Shown here: piece by piece, positions 24,799 through 31,055 of the stretch
How the letters are laid out: each line of letters starts with the position of its first letter
How positions within the stretch are numbered: the stretch's first letter is position 1
Source of the DNA: Sphingomonas sp. Leaf208
GTDB taxonomy: Bacteria > Pseudomonadota > Alphaproteobacteria > Sphingomonadales > Sphingomonadaceae
Direction of reading: 5' to 3'
DNA: 33,663 bases
Assembly (NCBI RefSeq): GCF_001421415.1
Contig: NZ_LMKH01000009.1
Span: 44,514-78,176 of the forward strand
Made by a program: the position numbers and the translations under genes
Notes under the pieces: model-generated
Seen by the model: only the letters and a program-made list of their open reading frames with translations
Databases searched by the model: none
What the model was told of the DNA's origin: nothing

Positions 24799-25890
24799 TC
24801 AATGACGCCTCGAACGTTCCATCAACCGATCGATATCAGCCATGCTTGCATCAAGGTCGGCCGTGGCAAGGGCCAGCGGCCCGTCGTCCAGGATAGCGGG
24901 TTGCTCGACCAAAAGCTCACGTTGCGTCGGATGAATACGACCGCCTGCTGCGAGGGTAACGAGACCGGCACGGGCGAGCGCATGCGCCTGGATATCGGCC
25001 CCGGCTCGAGACAGACCTAGCGCCCGTGCAAGCTGGGTCCGCCGCAGCGGGCCGACCGCAACGATGAGCGCCCACGCGTCGCGCGTGCGTGCGTTGCGGG
25101 AGAGGCCGGTAAGCGCTTCAATACCGCGAACGCAGCGGCGGTTGCTCTGTTCAAGGCGGTCAAAGCAACCGCGAGCGATATGTTCACAATGCTGGACAAG
25201 TGCCTCGGCGCGCTCCTGAGTCGTCAAATTAAGACGAAAGACGGTCCGCGGAAGCTGCCCCGCAAGTCCAGGCCTGACGCCCGTGTTGTGGCCCAACAAC
25301 GCTAGGTTGAGCGCCCAACACCCTGAAGGTGGTGCTGCGACATAGCGATGCAGCGGTCCATCCGGCAGTTCCAGCATGGCGTCATGGCTGTCCTGCTGGG
25401 CGAAATCGGGATCGTCGAGCAGCACATCGATAGCGCCAACGGCCGGCGCGATCTGCTGCAAAGGGTGATCGGCAGCAAGCCCAGCGAGTCCGAGAGCTAT
25501 AGCAAGCGAGCCGGTTGTCTGCACTGCGAGCAAAGCGGCTTGTGCTGCGTCGAGGAGCGCTAACTGATCAGGCCCAAAATGCCGGGACGCATCGACCATG
25601 CGTGCCAGCATGGCGGCGGGCGCTGCGATCGCGGGCACAGCATGATTAGCAAGCCATAAGAGTACAGCGTCACGACGGAGGTCGTCGGTGAGGAGAAGCG
25701 TGTCGGCGTCGATGCTCTCCTGATGGGCAAGACCGACATCGCCGACGCCGGCATCGCGCCGGTACGCGCGCCATGCCTCAGCAACAGTCGCAAGACCGCT
25801 GATCCGGTTGCATTCGGCAGTGGCAAACCGTGTTGCGCCGGTCAGGCACCCCAATGCGTGAGCCAACGGGGCAAAATCATTACGCACCAT
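24799..25890 (-). CDS. Uncharacterised protein with a C-terminal HTH-like region, 363 residues
   Basis: I do not recognise the family. The frame is intact and starts MVRNDFAPLAHALGCLTGAT. The sequence is Ala/Leu-rich and nearly all helical, with no membrane segment. Near the end, WALIVAVGPLRRTQLARALG, LSRAGADIQAHALARAGLVT and AAGGRIHPTQ look like a winged HTH (helix, helix, recognition helix, wing). It is transcribed away from the recombinase at 25990, and the two share a leader with a 10-5-10 inverted repeat, so it may regulate itself and the recombinase. A partner role in recombination or plasmid maintenance is possible but not shown. Confidence 0.7.
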   Translation of the reverse strand: MVRNDFAPLAHALGCLTGATRFATAECNRISGLATVAEAWRAYRRDAGVGDVGLAHQESIDADTLLLTDDLRRDAVLLWLANHAVPAIAAPAAMLARMVDASRHFGPDQLALLDAAQAALLAVQTTGSLAIALGLAGLAADHPLQQIAPAVGAIDVLLDDPDFAQQDSHDAMLELPDGPLHRYVAAPPSGCWALNLALLGHNTGVRPGLAGQLPRTVFRLNLTTQERAEALVQHCEHIARGCFDRLEQSNRRCVRGIEALTGLSRNARTRDAWALIVAVGPLRRTQLARALGLSRAGADIQAHALARAGLVTLAAGGRIHPTQRELLVEQPAILDDGPLALATADLDASMADIDRLMERSRRH

Positions 25891-25954
25891 AAATTTAGAA
25901 ATAACCTAGCGGATCAAAGATTACTAGGCATCGCTACTTTTCTTTCTTTTTAAC

Positions 25955-25979
25955 TTACCATAATCGAACATTATGGTAA
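25955..25979. promoter_or_regulatory. Operator-like inverted repeat between divergent genes
   Basis: TTACCATAAT, spacer CGAAC, ATTATGGTAA: perfect 10-bp arms in the only leader shared by the 24799 and 25990 genes. It starts 65 bases from one start and ends 11 bases before GTG 25990 (62 before GTG 26041). Confidence 0.7.
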
Positions 25980-25989
25980 CTACAGCGAT

Positions 25990-27276
25990 GTGCTACGAAG
26001 CCGGGATGCAGGGCAAACACGACCAGCGGGCAGGGCTCACGTGAACGAAATCATCGTCCATCGCACCGACGGGGAGGGGCTTCCGATCCGCGCGCGGCGT
26101 GGGATCGTTGAGCCGATCGATGCGCGTGTGACCCGGTTGCTGGCGCTAGCGCTCCCGGTCGACGCCGGCCCCGTGAGCGAGATCGGCTTCGCCGCGCAGC
26201 TTGGCGCGATGGCCGCGGCGAGCAAGGCGGCACTGGCGTCGGACCTGGCCTGCTATCTGCGTTGGTGTGAGGACATCCGTGTCGCCCCGCTGCCCGCCAA
26301 GCCCGAGAATCTGGTCCGCTACATTGCCATGCTCGAGGCGCGGGGCGCCAAGCCCGCCACGGTCGCCCGGCGGGTTGCCAGTCTCGCCACCGCACACGGC
26401 CTGTCAGGCATGCAGGAGAGGGGGCATGCGCCCACCAGCCACGTCATGGTCCGTGCGGCGCTCAAGGGCCTACGCCGGCGTCGTGGCGCTGCTCAGCGTC
26501 AGGCTGCCCCGTTGCGCTTCGGGGCCTCGCTAGATCCCCATACCAAGGGGTTCACGCTTACTGCCTTGCTCGGCGCCTGTAGCGGCGATCTGCAGGGCTT
26601 GCGCGATGCCGCACTGCTCTCACTCGGCTATGATGCGGGACTGCGCGTCAGCGAGCTTGTCGCCGTCACCGTCGCGCATATCGATCCGCACAGCGACGGT
26701 TCGGCACTCCTGTTCATTCCGTCGTCCAAGACCGATCAGGAAGGGCAGGGGGCGTGGGGCTGGCTGTCCGCGGACACGATGCGCCGGGTCGGCGCCTGGC
26801 TGGTAGCGAGTGCGATTACCGAGGGACCCGTCTTCCGCCGCGTCGGGGTCGATCGGCGCCGTCTGCGTGCGGCGGTTCCGCCGATGGCGTACGAGGCGAT
26901 TCCGGGGCACACGCGGCACTGGCAGGAGAAGCTCAAGGGCAAGAAGGCCGAACCGGCACGCACCGTCTACACCGTGGGGACCACGTCGCTGAGCCGGCAG
27001 GGCGTCAACGGTATCTATCGGCGTGTGGCGCTGAGCGCCTTCGATCAAGGGCTGGTCGAGATGCCAATTGCGAGGGTTGAGGAGGCTGCAAGGGCGCTAT
27101 CAAGCCACTCGCTGCGGGTAGGGCTGACGCAGGATCTGTTTGCCGCCGGGGAGGACGGCGTTGGCATTGCACAGGCACTCCGTTGGTCGTCGCCATCGAC
27201 GGCACTGCGCTATGGCCGGAAGCTTGTCGCCAGGAGCAATGTTGCGGCGCGCGTACTCTCTCGCATCAGGAGCTGA
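25990..27276 (+). CDS. Tyrosine recombinase / integrase
   Basis: This is a site-specific recombinase of the phage-integrase fold. The N-terminal SAM-like core-binding domain spans about 65-165 (SKAALASDLACYLRWCEDI, then ENLVRYIAMLEARGAKPATV). The catalytic residues are R219 (AGLRVSEL), K247 (SSKTDQEG), H373 and R376 (SHSLRVG), W399 replacing the second His (ALRWSSPSTALRY), and Y408. A Trp at that place is known in some active members. The 428 residues are longer than XerC/D (about 300), with an insert around 290-330. The start is GTG 25990 or, more likely by length of the N-terminal tail, GTG 26041 (MNEIIVHRTDGEG). Such enzymes resolve plasmid multimers or move islands. No att site is recognised. 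Confidence 0.9.
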   Translation: MLRSRDAGQTRPAGRAHVNEIIVHRTDGEGLPIRARRGIVEPIDARVTRLLALALPVDAGPVSEIGFAAQLGAMAAASKAALASDLACYLRWCEDIRVAPLPAKPENLVRYIAMLEARGAKPATVARRVASLATAHGLSGMQERGHAPTSHVMVRAALKGLRRRRGAAQRQAAPLRFGASLDPHTKGFTLTALLGACSGDLQGLRDAALLSLGYDAGLRVSELVAVTVAHIDPHSDGSALLFIPSSKTDQEGQGAWGWLSADTMRRVGAWLVASAITEGPVFRRVGVDRRRLRAAVPPMAYEAIPGHTRHWQEKLKGKKAEPARTVYTVGTTSLSRQGVNGIYRRVALSAFDQGLVEMPIARVEEAARALSSHSLRVGLTQDLFAAGEDGVGIAQALRWSSPSTALRYGRKLVARSNVAARVLSRIRS

Positions 27277-27497
27277 AGGTGAGGAACCGACGGCCGCATC
27301 GGTTTGGCAACGTAGTAACGCGATTGAACGCCTATGGTCGATTACGGCAGCAAGCGGTTTGAATATCGACTCTGTAATCAGCAATCGAGTTCTCGCCGGA
27401 TTTTCCGATCGGATTCCGGAAACCGGAAACAACATTCAAAACGGATGTTTTGATATACGGGTTTTATTTATGCTTTAAAGAATTATAAATCGGCGTT

Positions 27498-29381
27498 GTG
27501 ATACGCTCTGTTTCCATGGGACTTTCTGAAACCGATCCATATCACGGAGGCGATGATACAGTAACCGTACTGCTTCATCTTCAGAACGCCATTCTGAAAA
27601 TGATTGCCAAGGGCGCTGGGCTTACACCAACGTGTAGCACGCTGTGTGTAGAAGTAGAGCGGATCCTCCCTGACGTAATCTGTTCGGTTTTAACAGTCGA
27701 TGTGGCAGGCCTGCTTCATCCGCTAGCTGGCCCGAGCCTTCCGGAAGTATATTCCCAAGCGTTGGATGGCTTGTCAGTCGGCCCATTAGCCGGCTCCTGC
27801 GGAACTGCTGCCTATCTAAAGACAGAAATTACCGTCGTTGATATCGAGACCGACGTCCGCTGGGCGCAGTTCAAAGACCTCGCACTTCCCCACGGACTCC
27901 GCGCCTGCTGGTCTAGTCCGATATGTGATGCAGACGGTCGCGTGATCGCGACATTTGCTTTCTACTATCGCAGCGCCCGACGACCGACGGCCTTCGAACG
28001 CGAGGTGGTGACTAACTGCGTTAACCTCACGCAAATCGCTATCGAGCGACATGAGCGTGTCCTCGAGCATCAGCGTCGGGCCTTTACCGACGCCCTGACC
28101 GGTTGCCCCAATCGGGCCGCTTACCATGCCGCACTTTCCAAACTCGAAGGCGCTGCGGTGGGCAGCTGGGCGCTGTTCGTGCTGGATCTCGATAATCTCA
28201 AGGTCGTGAATGACACGTTCGGGCATCATGCGGGTGACGAGCTTCTTCAGATCGCCAGCGACAGGATCTCAGCAGCGGTCAGCCCCGGGCGAACGTTTCG
28301 CGTCGGGGGCGACGAGTTTGCAGTCATTCTCCAGGCTCCTGTAGCTCTTGGTGACCTGGAGAAAATCGCTGATGACGTTCTAGGCGCGCTTTCGGTTGCT
28401 GCCGACTGCGGCGGGCATAGCATCGTCCCTCGCGCTACCATCGGAGGTGCTACGTTTTCATCGGACGACGCGGGGGTTGGAAGTGTTCGGCAGAATGCCG
28501 ACTTTGCCCTCTACCACGCCAAGGAAACCGGTCGTGGTGGTTTTGTACGATACTGGGCAGGGCTCCGCTCGAACATGACGCGGCGTATGGGCGCGATCAG
28601 GGACCTCAGCGCGGCTTTGCAAGAGGACCGGATCGAGGCGCACTATCAGCCGATCTTCCGACTAGACACGCGCGAGATCGTAGGCCTGGAAGCCCTTTGC
28701 CGCATGCGCATCGGCGACAACCTGGTCTCGGCTGCCGCCTTTCATGAGGCGACTGCCGACGCCCAGGTTGCGACTTCGCTCACTGCCCGGATGATGGCGC
28801 TTGTCGCGGCTGACCTACGCCGATGGCTGGATTTGGGTATTCCGTTCCAACACGTCGGTATCAACGTCTCGTCTGCAGATTTAAGTGGCGGTGCCGTAGG
28901 ACAGGTTCTCTCCGCAGCGCTCGAGCGCGAACGGGTCCCTCTCGATCACGTCATTCTCGAGGTAACCGAGACGGTGTACATGGGACGTGGCGACCAAGCG
29001 ATCCAGCGCGCGATCAGGGCGTTACGCGCTGACGGTATACGTATCGCGCTGGACGATTTTGGAACGGGTTTCGCATCGCTGACGCACCTGCTCACCGTTC
29101 CCGTCGATGTCATCAAGATCGACAAACTGTTCGTTGACCACCTGGAACCCGACGGTGTCAGCGTGACCATCGTCGAAGGCCTTATCCGTACCGCGAAAAA
29201 GATGGGCATCAGGATCGTCGCCGAGGGGATAGAAACTGAAGAACAAGTCGAACAGCTTCGCGCAATCGGCTGTACGTTAGGGCAGGGGTACATCTTCTCA
29301 CCCGCAGCCAATCGCGATACTACGACCGCCCTTCTCCTTGAGCACGCGCAGGGCATCGCGCCCAAGGCGTTGAAAAATTAA
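27498..29381 (+). CDS. GAF-GGDEF-EAL c-di-GMP enzyme
   Basis: This cytosolic signalling protein may make and break cyclic di-GMP. GAF: about 30-190 (VGPLAGSCGTAAYLKTEITV, then HGLRACWSSPICDADGRVIA). GGDEF: about 195-355, with GGDEF at 270-274, so a cyclase is possible; the RxxD inhibitory site before it is absent. EAL: about 365-615, with EAL at 398-400, N456 (NVSS), E491 region (EVTETV), D519-D520 (DDFGTGFASL), K540 (VIKID) and E576 (AEGIE), the full phosphodiesterase set. There are no membrane segments. The start is GTG 27498; ATG 27516 is also possible. It lies 660 bases before the bcs genes, whose product BcsA has a PilZ c-di-GMP sensor, so local control of cellulose is a fair inference. 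Which activity dominates cannot be read from sequence. Confidence 0.93.
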   Translation: MIRSVSMGLSETDPYHGGDDTVTVLLHLQNAILKMIAKGAGLTPTCSTLCVEVERILPDVICSVLTVDVAGLLHPLAGPSLPEVYSQALDGLSVGPLAGSCGTAAYLKTEITVVDIETDVRWAQFKDLALPHGLRACWSSPICDADGRVIATFAFYYRSARRPTAFEREVVTNCVNLTQIAIERHERVLEHQRRAFTDALTGCPNRAAYHAALSKLEGAAVGSWALFVLDLDNLKVVNDTFGHHAGDELLQIASDRISAAVSPGRTFRVGGDEFAVILQAPVALGDLEKIADDVLGALSVAADCGGHSIVPRATIGGATFSSDDAGVGSVRQNADFALYHAKETGRGGFVRYWAGLRSNMTRRMGAIRDLSAALQEDRIEAHYQPIFRLDTREIVGLEALCRMRIGDNLVSAAAFHEATADAQVATSLTARMMALVAADLRRWLDLGIPFQHVGINVSSADLSGGAVGQVLSAALERERVPLDHVILEVTETVYMGRGDQAIQRAIRALRADGIRIALDDFGTGFASLTHLLTVPVDVIKIDKLFVDHLEPDGVSVTIVEGLIRTAKKMGIRIVAEGIETEEQVEQLRAIGCTLGQGYIFSPAANRDTTTALLLEHAQGIAPKALKN

Positions 29382-29418
29382 GCGGCAGGAGATAGGATCC
29401 ATCAGTCTAAGGTGCTGT

Positions 29419-29440
29419 ACGTCACCGGCGACGGTGACGT
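29419..29440. terminator. 9-4-9 perfect inverted repeat after the GGDEF-EAL gene
   Basis: ACGTCACCG, spacer GCGA, CGGTGACGT, starting 38 bases after the stop. It makes a strong stem but no T-tract follows. It could be a terminator of a different type or a binding site. Confidence 0.45.
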
Positions 29441-30045
29441 TGAATGCCGGAAAGTATTGATTGTCGCAGCGGCGTATTGCCGCGGGTCAGCGGTTAAGCC
29501 GATACGGCCGCGAAAATTTCCTAGGCCAGGACTTTTGTGGTTGCCGCCCCTGATGCAAGAGGTTTCTGACCGTGTGGGTTAGTGATCGGATGCGGTCTTC
29601 TGTCAGGCCTTTTGAGACGGCATTCAAAGCCGCTGGCTGGTATGGCGATCCGCGAAGCAGATCCAAATTTCATTGGCGAGCTGTAGCACTCTGAGTCCTA
29701 AACTGGTTTTCTAATACAGATCTGTTCGATTGTTTTGCTCAATCGGGTCGTCGCCTTCTTACACTCCCGTTTATTCGGCCTCAGGCAGAACTTGCAGCAT
29801 AACGTCATGCTGCTTCTGCCTATGCCGCAACTCGATAATCCTTATTTTTCGTCAGCATCGCCCACGACGTCCGTGCCATCTTGTTGGAAGGCGATCGCCA
29901 CGAGCATCCGCAACTTCTGCGATATAATTCGTGCTCGGCTCGTCAAGCATTCCGGAATCTAGAAGAATTTGTATGTATCTAACGGAAGGCAATTAACTAA
30001 CTCGAAAACCTTAACTGCGAAGCATGCTGGAACAAGGAGTTCCGG
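29441..30045. other. Leader region of the bcs genes, no gene seen
   Basis: About 600 bases without a convincing frame (the frames near 29735 lack protein-like composition and a ribosome site). The last 100 bases before 30046 are AT-rich and are the likely promoter region of the cellulose operon. I cannot place -35/-10 boxes with confidence. Confidence 0.4.
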
Positions 30046-30339
30046 ATGCGACCCGATGCAAAGGCACTATTATCAAGGTTGGGGCAGCGCGATTTTCAGT
30101 ATCGCCAGTTTGCCGATCCAATTGCAGACGTTGAGCCGTGGCCGTTGTTCGCGGCATTGCTAGAGGACGAGCGTGTCGTCGGCCGAGCCGAACGCGCAAA
30201 CGAAGAAAGGGCATCTGCCGCAAATTTCCTGAGTGATTACGATGATATGTCGGGGCGCGGCGACCCTAGCCAACGTCAGGGCGGCAGCTTGCGCGCGTTC
30301 CTGTCCGGCCTTTCCGACGACAGTACGGAGCGCCGCTGA
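30046..30339 (+). CDS. bcsR: BcsR-like cellulose biosynthesis protein
   Basis: A small protein of 97 residues with AAGGAG 7 bases before the ATG. The segment RDFQYRQFADPIADVEPWPL, then FAALLEDERV, matches the BcsR pattern (F-x-Y, a short helix, WPL-L/F). In enterobacteria BcsR works with BcsQ and is needed for assembly of the synthase. The C-terminal half is longer than in E. coli BcsR (62 residues) and looks disordered (DYDDMSGRGDPSQRQGG). Its TGA overlaps the ATG of bcsQ by one base, which supports the assignment. Confidence 0.65.
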   Translation: MRPDAKALLSRLGQRDFQYRQFADPIADVEPWPLFAALLEDERVVGRAERANEERASAANFLSDYDDMSGRGDPSQRQGGSLRAFLSGLSDDSTERR

Positions 30340-31055
30340 TGCCGTTAATTCTGTGCCATTCACCCGTCGGCGGTGTTGGAACCACGTTCATGACCGCCCG
30401 TCTCGCGCTCGGCCTTGCAGCACGGGGGCACGACGTCTCCGCGATTGATTTTACACATGCCGACGCATTGAAGCTGTTCTTCGGGATGCTCCCTGCGCAG
30501 GAAATCCCGGCGATGACCGATGCCACGACCGAAGGCATCGTCGTCGACGGCGTCGAATTGCTGTCGGGCTATGCCGCCGTCCAGAGCGGCGCGTTCGGGC
30601 GCCTGATGGCGCGGTCGGGCGCGTCGCCGTTCGATAGCGAGCGTATTGTGATCGCCGATGTCGCCTGTGCGGACCTCGCGCTGAAGACCAGCCTGTTGCC
30701 GCACGCCGCGCTGCACCTGTGCACGCTCGTGCCGCAACCGACATCGCTCGCGGCATTGGCGAAGGTCCAGCCGGGTACGCCGACGATCGACCTCGAACAG
30801 ACCGTGTTCGTTCTCAACCAGGTCGACGACACGCGCAAATTGTCGCGCCATTCGCAGATCTTCCTGCGCGCGTTGTTCGGCGATAATCTGATCGCGACTG
30901 TGCGCCGCGACGAGGCAGTGAACGAGGCGCTGGCATCGTTCCAGCCGATCGTGCGCTACGCCAAGCAGAGCGTGGTGCTGCCTGATCTCGAAGCCATGAC
31001 CGACGCAATCCAGGCCCGTTGCGGCCTTACCGCCGTCTCAGAGCCGGCGGAATGA
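30339..31055 (+). CDS. bcsQ: BcsQ, MinD-like ATPase of cellulose synthesis
   Basis: BcsQ is a ParA/MinD-superfamily protein that helps localise or assemble the cellulose secretion complex. The 238 residues start MPLILCHSPVGGVGTTFMTA. The nucleotide loop GGVGTT (11-16) lacks the Lys of ordinary MinD, as is common in BcsQ. Strands such as ERIVIADVACADLALKTSLL and QTVFVLNQVDDTRKLSRHSQ follow. The bcsA ATG overlaps its stop (ATGA at 31052-31055), so bcsR, bcsQ and bcsA are translationally coupled. Confidence 0.88.
   Translation: MPLILCHSPVGGVGTTFMTARLALGLAARGHDVSAIDFTHADALKLFFGMLPAQEIPAMTDATTEGIVVDGVELLSGYAAVQSGAFGRLMARSGASPFDSERIVIADVACADLALKTSLLPHAALHLCTLVPQPTSLAALAKVQPGTPTIDLEQTVFVLNQVDDTRKLSRHSQIFLRALFGDNLIATVRRDEAVNEALASFQPIVRYAKQSVVLPDLEAMTDAIQARCGLTAVSEPAE

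Noticed and set aside
29735..29962. Plus frame of 75 codons before the bcs operon
   Set aside because: Two overlapping frames compete here, neither has a ribosome site and neither product resembles a protein family.
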